From Thiobacillus denitrificans ATCC 25259 (lineage in GTDB: Bacteria > Pseudomonadota > Gammaproteobacteria > Burkholderiales > Thiobacillaceae): a DNA stretch of 64,000 bases. The stretch spans positions 2,356,001-2,420,000 of the forward strand of contig NC_007404.1 of the NCBI RefSeq assembly GCF_000012745.1, read 5' to 3'. The position numbers were made by a program, and so were the translations under genes. Numbering within the stretch: position 1 is the stretch's first letter; each line of letters starts with the position of its first letter. Positions 35,796-45,009 of this stretch are shown here, in pieces. Below the pieces are notes generated by a model. It made no database searches and was not told the DNA's origin. It saw only the letters and a list, made by a program, of their open reading frames with translations.

Positions 35796-38700
35796 TCAGG
35801 CGTGGCGCGCGCGCCAGCGCGTCAGCGCGGCGCCGGCGCTGGCCATGCTGACGTAGAAGGTCGGCGTGATGTAGAGCGTGAGGAACTGCGAGAACGCGAG
35901 CCCGCCGACGACGGCGATGCCGAGCGGGCGGCGCGCCTCGCCGCCCGCGCCGAAGCCGATCGCGATCGGCAGCGTGGCGAGGATCGCGGCGAAGGTCGTC
36001 ATCATGATCGGCCGCAGGCGCACGAGGCTCGCCTCGACGATCGCGTCCTCGGCGCTCATGCCGGCGCGCTGCCGGGCCAGTGCGAAGTCGATCATCATGA
36101 TGCCGTTCTTCTTGACCAGGCCGACGAGCAGGATGATGCCGACGAAGCTGAAGATGTTGAGTTCCTGCTCGGCGAGCAGCAGCACGAGCAGCGCGCCGAA
36201 GCCGGCGAGCGGCAAGGCGGTCAGGATCGTGAGCGGATGGCCGAGGTGTTCGTACAGCACCGCGAGCACCATGTAGATGACGACGACCGTGAACAGCAGC
36301 AGCAGCGGCAGTTGCACGGTCGATTCCTGGAATTTTTCCGCCGCCCCGGTGAACGCCAGCGCGACGTCGGCCGGGACAACTTCGGCGGCGGCCGTATGCG
36401 CCGCGGCCAGGGCGGCGTCGAGCGAGACGCCCGGTGCGAGGTCGAACGACAGCGTGACGGCGGGCTGCTGGCCGTAGTGATGCACCGCCACCGGCCCGAC
36501 CCCGGCCTCGACGGTCGCGACGGCGTCGAGCCGGATCAGCGTGCCCGACGCGGTCTTCAGCGGCAACTCGCCGATGACGGCTGGATTCTGTTGCGCCTCG
36601 GGAAGCGCCTTGACGCTCACGACGTATTGGTCGCTGGCGCCGTAGATTTCGCTGATGCGGCGCCCGCCGAAGGCGTCGTAGAGCGCCTGCTGGACCTGTT
36701 GCGTGGTCACGCCGAGGCGCGCCGCCGCGACCGGGTCGAGGTTCACGCGCAGCTCGGGGTTGCGCAACTCGAGGTTGCTCGTGACCTCGTCGATCTGCGC
36801 GACGCTGGCGAGCCGTGTCTCGACCTCGCTGGCGGCGGCCTTGAGCGCCTCGAAGTCGCCCGAGGTCAGCGTCAGCTGGTAATCGCTGCTCGACGCGAGC
36901 GCGCCGACGTTGATCGACGCCGGATTCTGGAAGCTCACGTTGACGCCGGCGAGACCGCGCGTCTCTGCGCGCAGCTGGTCGATGACCTCGTCGGCGCCCG
37001 GCCGGTCCCCGCGCGGCGCGAGGCGGATCACGAGGCGGCCGACGTTGCCGCCGCTGACCCCGCCGCCGCCCTGCCCGGCCGACGACATCAGGCCCTCGAC
37101 GGCCGGGTGCCGCTGCACGCGTGCCGCGAGTTGCTGCTGGCGGCGGGACAGCTCGTCGAAAGGGATGCCTTCCGGATACTGCACGCTCGCGAAAATCATT
37201 CCCGAGTCGACGCGCGGAATGAATCCCTGCTTCACCTGGCCGGCGAGCCACAGCATCGCGACGAGCAGGACGAGCGACAACAGAAGCATGGCGCCGCGAT
37301 GGCGCATCGACGCGCGCAGACTGTCGCCGTAAAAGCGCTGGAAGCGCGTGAATCCGGCGTCGAACGCGCGCGAGAGCCGGTTCGTCGGCGATTCGCGAAC
37401 GAGCGCGCGCGCGCACAGCATCGGCGTCAGCGTCAGCGCGACGACGCCCGAGAGCAGCACGGCGACGCCGATGCTGACGGCGAATTCCTGGAACAGCCGG
37501 CCGACCATGCCGCCCATGAACAGGATGGGCAGGAAGACCGCGGCGAGCGAAATCGTCATCGACAGCACCGTGAAGCCGATCTCCTGGGCGCCATCGAGCG
37601 CGGCCTGCATGCGCGGCTTGCCCATGTCGAGGTGGCGCGTGATGTTCTCGATCACGACGACGGCGTCGTCGACGACGAAACCGATGGCGAGCGTGATCGC
37701 CATCAGCGAGAGGTTGTTGAGGCTGTAGCCAAGCAGATGCATGAAGGCGAAGGTGCCGAGCAGCGAGCTCGGCAGCACCAGCGCGGCGATCAGCGTCGCG
37801 CGCAGGTTGTGCAGGAAGGCGAAGATGACGAGGATCACCAGCACGAGCGCGAGCAAGAGCGTGAAATTCACTTCGTGCAGCGAATCCTTGACGAAGCGCG
37901 AACGGTCGGAATGCACCTGCAGGCGCACGCCGTCGGGCAGCTCGGCCTCGATCTGCGGCAGCATCGCGCGGATGCGCTCGACGACCTCGACCGTGTTCGC
38001 GCCGGGCTGGCGCTGGATGGCGAGGACGATCGCGCGCGTGCCGTTGTACCAGGTGCGGCGCTTGTCGTCCTCGACGCTGTCCTCGGCGCGTCCGAGATCC
38101 TTCACCCTGAGCGCGGTGCCGTCGCGGTAGGCGACGATGATTTCGCCGAAGTCGCGCGCATCGGCGAGCGCGACTGGCGCTTTCACGGTATAGGCGCGCG
38201 ACGCGCCGTCTAGCGTTCCGGCCGGCAGGTTGGCGTTGGCGGCCTGTACCTTCTCGATGACGTCGGCGAAGGTGAGGCCGCGCGCCTGCAGCTTCGCCGG
38301 GTCGAGGTAGATCCGCAATGCGTATTTCTGCGAGCCGAACACGAGCACCTGGGCAACCCCGGAGAGGCTCGACAGGCGCTGCGCGACGCGCGAATCGGCG
38401 AGCGCGTCGAGCTCGGTCAGCGGCAGGCGCTCGGACGAGAGCGCGAGATAGAGGATCGGTGAATCGGCCGGGTTGATCTTCCGCAGCTGTGGCGGGTCCA
38501 TGCCCTGGGGCAGATTGCGCGCCGCCTGCGCCACGGCGGTCTGCACGTCCTGCGCCGCGGCGTCGATGTCGCGACCGAGCTCGAACTGCAGCGTGATGCT
38601 GGTCGATCCCTGACTCGACTGCGAACTCATCGACTCGATCCCGGCGACGGTCGCGAGCTGCCGTTCGAGCGGCGTCGCGACCGTGTTGGCCATCGTCTCG

Positions 38701-38867
38701 GGGTTCGCGCCGGGCAACGCGGCGCTCACGCGCAAGGTCGGGAAATCGACCTGCGGCAGGTCGTTAATCGGCAGCTGGGTGTAGGCGAGCGCGCCGAACA
38801 AGGCCATCGCCAGCGCCAGCATGAGCGTGGCGACCGGCCGCTCGATGAAGCGCCGCGACAGGTTCAC
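35796..38867 (-). CDS. RND multidrug efflux transporter, inner-membrane pump (MdtB/MdtC-like)
   Basis: This 1023-residue proton-driven pump has 12 helices in two homologous halves and large periplasmic loops. It starts MNLSRRFIERPVATLMLALA; the proton-relay motif GFVVDDAVVVIENITRH lies in helix 4 near 398-414, and the second half has the matching VGLVKKNGIMMIDFAL. Loop features such as RKINPADSPILYLALSS resemble MdtB/MdtC. It overlaps the upstream adaptor gene by ATGA; the operon order is channel, adaptor, pump. Confidence 0.95.
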   Translation of the reverse strand: MNLSRRFIERPVATLMLALAMALFGALAYTQLPINDLPQVDFPTLRVSAALPGANPETMANTVATPLERQLATVAGIESMSSQSSQGSTSITLQFELGRDIDAAAQDVQTAVAQAARNLPQGMDPPQLRKINPADSPILYLALSSERLPLTELDALADSRVAQRLSSLSGVAQVLVFGSQKYALRIYLDPAKLQARGLTFADVIEKVQAANANLPAGTLDGASRAYTVKAPVALADARDFGEIIVAYRDGTALRVKDLGRAEDSVEDDKRRTWYNGTRAIVLAIQRQPGANTVEVVERIRAMLPQIEAELPDGVRLQVHSDRSRFVKDSLHEVNFTLLLALVLVILVIFAFLHNLRATLIAALVLPSSLLGTFAFMHLLGYSLNNLSLMAITLAIGFVVDDAVVVIENITRHLDMGKPRMQAALDGAQEIGFTVLSMTISLAAVFLPILFMGGMVGRLFQEFAVSIGVAVLLSGVVALTLTPMLCARALVRESPTNRLSRAFDAGFTRFQRFYGDSLRASMRHRGAMLLLSLVLLVAMLWLAGQVKQGFIPRVDSGMIFASVQYPEGIPFDELSRRQQQLAARVQRHPAVEGLMSSAGQGGGGVSGGNVGRLVIRLAPRGDRPGADEVIDQLRAETRGLAGVNVSFQNPASINVGALASSSDYQLTLTSGDFEALKAAASEVETRLASVAQIDEVTSNLELRNPELRVNLDPVAAARLGVTTQQVQQALYDAFGGRRISEIYGASDQYVVSVKALPEAQQNPAVIGELPLKTASGTLIRLDAVATVEAGVGPVAVHHYGQQPAVTLSFDLAPGVSLDAALAAAHTAAAEVVPADVALAFTGAAEKFQESTVQLPLLLLFTVVVIYMVLAVLYEHLGHPLTILTALPLAGFGALLVLLLAEQELNIFSFVGIILLVGLVKKNGIMMIDFALARQRAGMSAEDAIVEASLVRLRPIMMTTFAAILATLPIAIGFGAGGEARRPLGIAVVGGLAFSQFLTLYITPTFYVSMASAGAALTRWRARHA

Positions 38868-40009
38868 CGCGGACGCGCCGTTCCGGTCCGGGCACCGGCG
38901 CCCGCCGCGGGCTCGAGCCTGACCGCGTCGCCGGCCTTGAGCCGCTGGGGGATTTCGGTGAGCACGGATTCGCCGGCACGCAGCTCGCCCTCGACCATGT
39001 GTTCGCCGTCGAGGCTGCGCACCGAGGTCACCGGCTGGACGACGGCCTTGCCCCCGCGCACGACGTAGACGTAGCTGCCCGCCTGCCCGTGCTGCAGCGC
39101 GGCCTCGGGAACGACCCGGGCACCGGGATCGCTGCCGAGAAGCAGGCGCACGCGCACGCTCTGGCCCGACAGCAGGCCGAGCGGCGGGTCGGCGAGCCTG
39201 ACCTTGATCGGCACGGCGCCGGTCGGCGCGTCGATCTGCGTGTCGACGAAGACGAGCTCGCCACGGGCGCGCGCGCCCGGATGGGTGTCGAGGAAGACTT
39301 CGGCGGTGACGCGCCCCTGCTCCCGGGCGGCCGCGAGTTCGGGCCAGTCCTGCTGGGCGACGCTCGCCCGCACGTCGAGCGTCCCGGGCGCGATTAGCGT
39401 CGTCAACGGTTCGCCGCCCGCCTGCACGAGGCTGCCCGGCCGCACGGATATCCGTCCGACGCGGCCGGCGATCGGTGCGCGTATCGCGGCGTATGCGACG
39501 TCGAGCCGGGCGGCCTCGAGCTCGCCGCGGGCCGCGCCCGCGCGCGCCCGTGCCGCCTCGAGCGCGACGCGTGCGGTCTCGTATTCCTGGCGGCTGATGT
39601 AGCCGGAGGCCATCAGCGGGTCGAGGCGACGGAGCTGGCGTTCGGCCTCCTCGGCCTCGGCGAGCGCACCGGCGAGGGTGGCCTGGCTCTGCGCGATGCG
39701 CGCGCGCGCCGGGCGTGCGTCGAGCGTAAAGAGGATCTTGCCCGCGGCGACCGCGTCGCCCTCCTCGACGTGTTGCCGCAGCACGGTGCCGCCGACCTGA
39801 GCGACGATCGCGACCTGTTGCGCGGCTTCGAGCGTGCCGGGAAGATCGAGGACACGCGGGAAATCGCGCTCTTCGACCGGGACCGCGCGCACGGCGAGCG
39901 CGCGGTCGCCGCTGCCGCGGCGCTCGCCCGCGCCTTGCTGCTGGACGCGATAAACGACCGCAGCGAGCAGCGCCAGCACGACGATCGACACAAGAATGCG
40001 CAGTTTCAT
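38864..40009 (-). CDS. RND efflux periplasmic adaptor (membrane fusion protein)
   Basis: This 381-residue adaptor joins the pump to the outer-membrane channel. An N-terminal hydrophobic anchor (about 5-20) is followed by a lipoyl half-motif (VAIVAQVGGTVLRQHVEEGD), an Ala-rich alpha-hairpin (about 110-165) and the second lipoyl half AAIRAPIAGRVGRISVRPGS. Beta-barrel regions follow. The start MKLRILVSIVV makes an ATGA junction with the channel gene; the upstream in-frame extension overlaps that gene and was trimmed. Confidence 0.94.
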   Translation of the reverse strand: MKLRILVSIVVLALLAAVVYRVQQQGAGERRGSGDRALAVRAVPVEERDFPRVLDLPGTLEAAQQVAIVAQVGGTVLRQHVEEGDAVAAGKILFTLDARPARARIAQSQATLAGALAEAEEAERQLRRLDPLMASGYISRQEYETARVALEAARARAGAARGELEAARLDVAYAAIRAPIAGRVGRISVRPGSLVQAGGEPLTTLIAPGTLDVRASVAQQDWPELAAAREQGRVTAEVFLDTHPGARARGELVFVDTQIDAPTGAVPIKVRLADPPLGLLSGQSVRVRLLLGSDPGARVVPEAALQHGQAGSYVYVVRGGKAVVQPVTSVRSLDGEHMVEGELRAGESVLTEIPQRLKAGDAVRLEPAAGAGARTGTARPR

Positions 40010-41391
40010 GGCGGCGTTCCCGGTGAGGCGCCCGGCAAACGTCCGAGCGCGTGATTGAGGGCCGAAAACGCGGCGAGCCAGTCGCTGTCGGACTGGGCGC
40101 GCACCTGGCGGGCGCGTGCGAGGTCGGCCTGTGCGGTCAGCCATTCAAGCAGGCTGCCCACCCCGGCGCGGTAGCGCGCCTCGGCTGCGCGTGCCGACTC
40201 GGCAGCGCTCTCGAACTGCACCGCGACGCCGGCGCGGCGCGACTGGGCGTGACGCACGTCGTGGTAGGCGCGCGTGATCGCGAGCGCGACCTGGCTGCGC
40301 TGCACCTCGGCCTCGGCCTGCAGACGCTCGGCCTCGCGCGCCGCCGCGCGCGCTTCGGCGGCGAGCCGGCCGCCGTCGAATAGGGGAAGCGCGACGCTGA
40401 GGCCGACGCTATACGTCGTCGATGGCACCCGTTCGTCCTCGAGAAAAAACGTACGGCCGCTGTTCGCCGCGAGCGACACGCTCGGCCAGCGCGCGGCGCG
40501 GGCGCGCTCGGCCACTGCCCGCGCGCTGGCCGCGGTCGCCTGCAGCGCATGCAGATCGGGGCGCTGCCGCTCGGCCTCGGCGAGCAGGTCGGCAAGCAGT
40601 GCGTCGACCTCCGGCAAGGCTGGCGGCGCGACGTCCCAGGCCAGCGTCAGCGGCTGGGTCTGCGCGATTCCCGCGGCCTGCTTCAGCGTCGCCATGGCGT
40701 TTGCCTGGTCGCGTTCCGCGGCCTCGCGCGCGAGTTGCGCCTCGACCAGCGCCGCCTCGGCGCGCAGCCGATCGGCGCGCGCCGCGAGTCCGGCCTGGAG
40801 TCTGACCTCGACGGCCTCGAGACTCGTGCGCAGGGCGGCTTCCTGCTGCGCCTGGGCGTCGACCAGGGCTGCCGCCGCCTGCACGCCGTAATACGCGGCC
40901 TCGACCGCGGCAATCACGTCCTGGAGCGCGCGGTTGGCCGATAGCAGACTCGCGATCAACCGGTAGCGCTGGGCGTCGACGCCTGCCGCGCGCGCCCCGA
41001 AGTCGAACAGCACGTAGCTCAGGCTCAGACTCGGCCCGTAACGATGCAGGGTGGCGACCGGCGCGCCCGAACTCGACAGGCCACGGCTGCGCGTGAAGTT
41101 GAATTGCCCCGTCACGCTGGGCCACAGTTCGGCTGTCGCTGCGTCGAGGCGAGCCGCCTCGGCCTGCGCCGCGAGCCACGCCGCGCGCGATTCGGCGCGC
41201 TCGCGCAAGGCGTGATCGGTCAAGGCCGCGAGGCTGTCGAAACGGACCGGCGCCGCGATGGCCGGCGCCGGCTCGGCCACGGCGTGCGGTGGCAGCCAGA
41301 AGCTACCCGGCCGCGCAGGCGGTTCGAGCGCGGCGGCGTGGACGATGCCGGCGCTCGCAGCCGTCCAGAGAATGAACAGGGAGGACTTCAA
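40006..41391 (-). CDS. TolC-family outer-membrane efflux channel
   Basis: This 461-residue precursor has a signal peptide (MKSSLFILWTAASAGIVHAA). Two internally similar OEP domains follow, with long coiled alpha stretches (DALLADLLAEAERQRPDLHA, AARAAAREAERLQAEAEVQR) and the beta-barrel segments SLSYVLFDFG and GLSVALPLFDGG. No lipobox is seen, so it is anchored as a barrel only. It is first gene of the channel-adaptor-pump operon; no regulator is adjacent. Confidence 0.93.
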   Translation of the reverse strand: MKSSLFILWTAASAGIVHAAALEPPARPGSFWLPPHAVAEPAPAIAAPVRFDSLAALTDHALRERAESRAAWLAAQAEAARLDAATAELWPSVTGQFNFTRSRGLSSSGAPVATLHRYGPSLSLSYVLFDFGARAAGVDAQRYRLIASLLSANRALQDVIAAVEAAYYGVQAAAALVDAQAQQEAALRTSLEAVEVRLQAGLAARADRLRAEAALVEAQLAREAAERDQANAMATLKQAAGIAQTQPLTLAWDVAPPALPEVDALLADLLAEAERQRPDLHALQATAASARAVAERARAARWPSVSLAANSGRTFFLEDERVPSTTYSVGLSVALPLFDGGRLAAEARAAAREAERLQAEAEVQRSQVALAITRAYHDVRHAQSRRAGVAVQFESAAESARAAEARYRAGVGSLLEWLTAQADLARARQVRAQSDSDWLAAFSALNHALGRLPGASPGTPP

Positions 41392-41483
41392 GGTGTTTGA
41401 ATTCTAAACGACTTCACAGGCGCCCCACCGCCCCGGGTGCCCGCTCACGGCCGCCTCGGCAGGGCCGCAACGGGCATGGCCGC

Positions 41484-41824
41484 CTACAGCTCGGAAAAGA
41501 GATAGCCGGGCAGGGCAATGCCCAGCACGACGACCGCGAGGCTCGTCGCGACCCCGCCCGAGGTGCAATAGCGCTGGGGAATTTCGACCGGTTTCAGGGT
41601 CTTCAGGACACGGCGGAACTGCACGATCGAAAAGGCGATGCCGATTCAGAAAGAGGTGTCGCGCCCCGCAGCGCTCGGCGTCCGGCCTGGCTCGTGCAGG
41701 AACAGCCCGAACCGGTCGAGCACGAAGCCGAACACCATCAGCGTGAGGCCGGTGCGGTTTCCACGCCCCGAGCGTGCGCTCGGCGGCGAAAAATACGCGG
41801 GTCGTTCAGATCGGACGTCGTCAG
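41484..41824 (-). pseudogene. Broken DUF202 (YidH-like) membrane protein gene
   Basis: Reading across breaks gives SDLNDPR, FFAAERTLGAW, then RTGLTLMVFGFVLDRFGLFL, then IGIAFSIVQFRRVLKTLKPV and a hydrophobic end LAVVVLGIALPGYLF, a complete small DUF202 protein of about 113 residues. Lesions: the expected ATG overlapping the oxyR stop is CTG, a frameshift lies in the T-run near 41795, a second after the AERTLGAW codons in an A-run near 41762, and a TGA stop at about 41645. Several independent lesions argue against a single sequencing error. Confidence 0.85.
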
Positions 41825-42726
41825 ACCGCCTCCACGCCGGCCGGCAAGCTGGCTTTGAGCGTTGCGGCGAGGCGCTCGAAGGTCTCGGGAAACGGCGCGC
41901 GACGGCGCCAGACAAGGCCGATCGTGCGCCCGGGCGGGGGCGATCGGAACGGCCGGATCTCGACCAGTTTTCTCGTCTGGCGCGGCGCGGCGTCGACGGC
42001 GAGCGCAGGCAACAGGGTCAGCCCCAGACCCATGCCGACCATCTGGCGCAGCGTCTCGAGACTGGTCGCGCGGACCTCCTCGCGCCCGCTGCTGCGCGCG
42101 CCGCAGACGTCGAGCGCCTGCTCGCGCAGGCAGTGGCCCTCGTCGAGCAGCAGCAGTTTCTCGGCCATGATGTCGGCCACGCTCAAGGCCTCGCGCGCGG
42201 CGAGCGCGTGGTCGGCCGGCAGGGCCGCGTAGAAGGGCTCGTGGAACAGCGGCTCGACGCGCAGCCCCTCGTCGGTGACTGGAAGCGCGAGCAGGCCGGC
42301 GTCGAGTTTCCCGTCGGCCAGATGTTCGAGGATCTGCGGCGTCATCTCCTCGCGCAGCAAGAGCCGCAGGCCCGGATGCTTTCTGTGCACGAGCGTCAGC
42401 GCGTGCGGCAGGTAGTAAGGGCCGAGCGTCGGGATGACGCCGAGATGGACGGTCCGCGTCATCGGGTCCTGCGCGTGCTTGGCGAGCGTGCGGATGCGCT
42501 CGGCCTCGTCGACGATCGTGCGCGCGGCCTGCAGGATCTCGCGGCCGATCGGCGTCGGCGTCACGCGTTTGAGACTGCGGTCGAATAGCGTCACGCCGAG
42601 GAAGTCCTCGAGTTTCTTGATCTGCGTCGACAGCGTCGACTGGGTGATGAAGCAGGCTTCGGCGGCCCGCCCGAAATGGCCGTGATCGGCGAGGGCGACG
42701 AGATAGCGCAGTTCCTGGAGCGTCAT
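41821..42726 (-). CDS. oxyR: Hydrogen peroxide-sensing LysR regulator OxyR
   Basis: OxyR activates peroxide defence genes when its two cysteines form a disulfide. The 301-residue protein has winged helix-turn-helix 1-60 (GHFGRAAEACFITQSTLSTQ) and an effector domain. The redox pair falls exactly at C199 and C208 (LLDEGHCLREQALDVCG), the same numbers as in E. coli. It stands alone apart from the DUF202 relic that was once coupled to it. The catalase and rubrerythrin genes in this window are plausible targets. Confidence 0.95.
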   Translation of the reverse strand: MTLQELRYLVALADHGHFGRAAEACFITQSTLSTQIKKLEDFLGVTLFDRSLKRVTPTPIGREILQAARTIVDEAERIRTLAKHAQDPMTRTVHLGVIPTLGPYYLPHALTLVHRKHPGLRLLLREEMTPQILEHLADGKLDAGLLALPVTDEGLRVEPLFHEPFYAALPADHALAAREALSVADIMAEKLLLLDEGHCLREQALDVCGARSSGREEVRATSLETLRQMVGMGLGLTLLPALAVDAAPRQTRKLVEIRPFRSPPPGRTIGLVWRRRAPFPETFERLAATLKASLPAGVEAV

Positions 42727-42817
42727 GCGGACGGTCGGTTAAGGCGATCGGCCTATTCTAGCCCTCCCCGCCGGTTCCCCCTGCGCGTGCCAGGGCGCGC
42801 TCGGCTAAATTGAAGCC

Positions 42818-43735
42818 ATGAACACCCGGGCCCGCAGCGTGCAGCGTTTCCTGACCGACCCGGGTCGCACTGCCGCCGTGCGGCGCCTGGGGACGGCGCT
42901 CGCGCTCGCGCTGCTCGGCGGCCTGGTCTGGGTCGCCTGGGTTCACGGCCGCGGGGGGCTCGGTACGCCGATGGGCCTGGCCCTGGCCGGCTCAGGCGTC
43001 GCCGCGCTCGCCACCGCCGTGGGTGCGCTGCCCGCGCTCTTCATTCGCCGGATCTCGCCGCGCTGGGAAGACGTCATGCTGGGTTTTGGCGCCGGGGTCA
43101 TGATCGCCGCCGCCTGCTTCTCGCTGATCGTGCCGGGAGTCGCGGCGGGTACCGAGACGACCGGGAGTCGCGCCGGCGGCGCTACGCTGGTCGCCGCGGG
43201 GCTCGTCCTCGGCGCCCTATTCCTGCTGCTCGCCGACCGGGTCGTGCCGCACGAACACCCGCAAGCAGGCCGCCACGGGCCAGAGTGGGTGCATCTGCGC
43301 CGGGTGTGGCTGATGGTCTTCGCCATCGCGCTGCATAATTTTCCGGAGGGAATGGCGATCGGGGTCGGCTTCTCGGGCGGAGACCCGGCGGTCGGCGTGC
43401 CCTTGACCGCGGCGATCGCGATCCAGGACATCCCCGAGGGACTGGTCGTCGCCGTGGCCTTGCGCACGGTCGCCTATCTGCCCTGGCGGGCGACGCTCGC
43501 GGCGGCGCTCACCGGGCTCGCCGAGCCGCTCGGCGCGATCGTCGGGGTCGCGCTGACGAGCGGGTTCGCGCCGCTTTATCCCTTGGGCCTGGGCTTTGCG
43601 GCCGGCGCGATGATCTGGGTCGTGTCGCACGAGATCGTGCCCGAGACCCATCGCAAGGGGCACGAGCAGGCCGCGACGCTCGGCCTCATCGGCGGTTTTG
43701 TGTTGATGATGATGCTGGACACAGCGCTTGGTTAG
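42818..43735 (+). CDS. ZIP-family metal transporter
   Basis: This 305-residue membrane protein has about eight helices. The metal-site motifs of the ZIP fold are present: AIALHNFPEGMAIGVGFSGG (about 170-189) and AAIAIQDIPEGLVVAVALR (about 198-216). It most resembles the ZupT/GufA group, taking up zinc or other divalent cations. A His-containing loop (VVPHEHPQAGRHG) precedes helix 4. The 3' end overlaps the convergent HPP gene by 50 bases. Confidence 0.92.
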   Translation: MNTRARSVQRFLTDPGRTAAVRRLGTALALALLGGLVWVAWVHGRGGLGTPMGLALAGSGVAALATAVGALPALFIRRISPRWEDVMLGFGAGVMIAAACFSLIVPGVAAGTETTGSRAGGATLVAAGLVLGALFLLLADRVVPHEHPQAGRHGPEWVHLRRVWLMVFAIALHNFPEGMAIGVGFSGGDPAVGVPLTAAIAIQDIPEGLVVAVALRTVAYLPWRATLAAALTGLAEPLGAIVGVALTSGFAPLYPLGLGFAAGAMIWVVSHEIVPETHRKGHEQAATLGLIGGFVLMMMLDTALG

Positions 43736-44543
43736 ACGCGCGCACCGCCGCGCCCGGCGCGGACTCGGTGGCCTGCGCCTGCGAGGGCGTTCCGGCTTCC
43801 TGCTGATGTTGATGACCCAGGGCGAGCGCGTAGATCCGCTGCAGATCCGCTTCGCTGATGTCGACGAAGGTGTCGATCTGGCTCAACGCGTAGACGAGGT
43901 CGCTGTGCGGAATCATGCATTTCTCTTCGGTTGAGGGCGTCTGCACGGTTTCCGCCGTCTTTTGACGCCACCAGACCTCGGGGTACCGCCGCCAGGGGAA
44001 CGGATAGTTGAAGGCCACAGCCATCAGGATCAGGATGATCGCGTTCAGCGCGACCGGGTCGAACGCATAGCCATATCCCAGCGCGTGCACGCTCTCGCCG
44101 CCGAGGACAGCGTACATCGCAGTCGCGCCGCCGGGCGGATGCAGGCAGCGCAGGCTGTACATGGCGGCGATCGACAGGGCGACCGCGAGCGAGGCCGCGA
44201 GCAGCGGATCGGCGCCGAGCCATTTGGCGCAGGCCACGCCGATCAAGGCCGAGACGACATGGCCGCCGAAAACCGACCACGGCTGCGATAGCGCGCCATG
44301 GGGGGCGGCGAACAGCAGCACCGCCGAAGCGCCCATCGACGCGATCGGCACCACACCCGTCTGTCCGTACAGCCAGATATGGCTCACCCACAAGAGGGTC
44401 AGCATGCCAAGCAGGCCGCCGGCCGCGGACACCCAGTGCTCGCGTTCCGAGACGGTATAGCCGATCTTCAGCCCGCGCCAGCCCCGCAGCAGTCCTGCCT
44501 TCTTCTTGCTGACCACCTCGGGCACCGTGTAGATATTCTTCAT
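43686..44543 (-). CDS. HPP-family membrane protein
   Basis: This 285-residue protein has four hydrophobic segments within about 40-185. The naming motif CLHPPGGATAMYAV (about 132-145) is intact, with PIASMGASAVLLFAAPHGAL and SQPWSVFGGHVVSALIGV before it. A soluble tail of about 90 residues includes HSDLVYALSQIDTFVDISEA, seen in other family members. Some HPP proteins in cyanobacteria and plastids carry nitrite. With nasA and nirB on the same contig this is a possible but unproven nitrite transporter. Confidence 0.9.
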   Translation of the reverse strand: MKNIYTVPEVVSKKKAGLLRGWRGLKIGYTVSEREHWVSAAGGLLGMLTLLWVSHIWLYGQTGVVPIASMGASAVLLFAAPHGALSQPWSVFGGHVVSALIGVACAKWLGADPLLAASLAVALSIAAMYSLRCLHPPGGATAMYAVLGGESVHALGYGYAFDPVALNAIILILMAVAFNYPFPWRRYPEVWWRQKTAETVQTPSTEEKCMIPHSDLVYALSQIDTFVDISEADLQRIYALALGHQHQQEAGTPSQAQATESAPGAAVRASNQALCPASSSTQNRR

Positions 44544-44561
44544 CGTGTCCTGGTCTCCGCT

Positions 44562-44909
44562 TTACACATCGAGCATCAGTTTCAAAGGCTTGCGCATCCC
44601 GGCGATGCGGCAGGCCTGCTGGCCGTATCCCAGCGGAAAGAGTTCATACAGCGCACGCTTGGCCGCCCGCTTGTCGCCGCGATCCGCGGCGAGATGCTGG
44701 ATCACGCAGCGCGCCTCCGGCACGCTCTCGTTGCGGGCGTACCAGTCGCGGATAAAGTCGATCACCTGCCAGTGCGCGTCGCCGAGTACCAGACCGTCTC
44801 TTGCGGCCAGCAAGGGGGCATGCGCCCCCACCCACTGAGCCGGGTCGAGCAGATAGCCTTCGTTGTCGCATTCGGGGAGCAAGGCATCCAGGTCGGCACG
44901 ACTATTCAC
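44562..44909 (-). CDS. DsrC/TusE-like protein with a single C-terminal-region cysteine (copy 1)
   Basis: This 115-residue protein has the DsrC/TusE fold: DNEGYLLDPAQW (15-26), LGDAHWQVIDFIRDWYARN, ALYELFPLGYGQQACRIAGM (about 86-105). The Cys in QQAC corresponds to the inner conserved cysteine (CysB); the penultimate cysteine (CysA) that DsrC and TusE use for sulfur transfer is missing, the tail being KPLKLMLDV. Sulfur-carrier chemistry of the usual kind is therefore unlikely, and a regulatory role is possible. A motif shared with the second copy lies 71 bases upstream. Confidence 0.9.
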   Translation of the reverse strand: MNSRADLDALLPECDNEGYLLDPAQWVGAHAPLLAARDGLVLGDAHWQVIDFIRDWYARNESVPEARCVIQHLAADRGDKRAAKRALYELFPLGYGQQACRIAGMRKPLKLMLDV

Positions 44910-44979
44910 GGCGGCTCCTTAGAAGGGGGGCAAGTTTAGAGATCTCTAATGTGCCCATCCAACGAAAAATTCCGGGTTC

Positions 44980-44999
44980 TGATATCGAAAGACGCGATA
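44980..44999. promoter_or_regulatory. LysR-type operator candidate upstream of DsrC-like copy 1
   Basis: TGATATCGAAAGACGCGATA contains the dyad TATCG-N7-CGATA, a T-N11-A LysR box. It is 18 of 20 identical to the site at 45829, and the 20 bases to its left also resemble that site. The start codon of the DsrC-like gene is 71 bases away. Confidence 0.7.
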
Positions 45000-45009
45000 G
45001 CTCCCGGCG

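Noticed and set aside
35802-38213. An 803-codon plus-strand frame opposite the RND pump gene
   Set aside because: Asp/Arg/His-rich shadow translation; the RND protein on the other strand is unambiguous.
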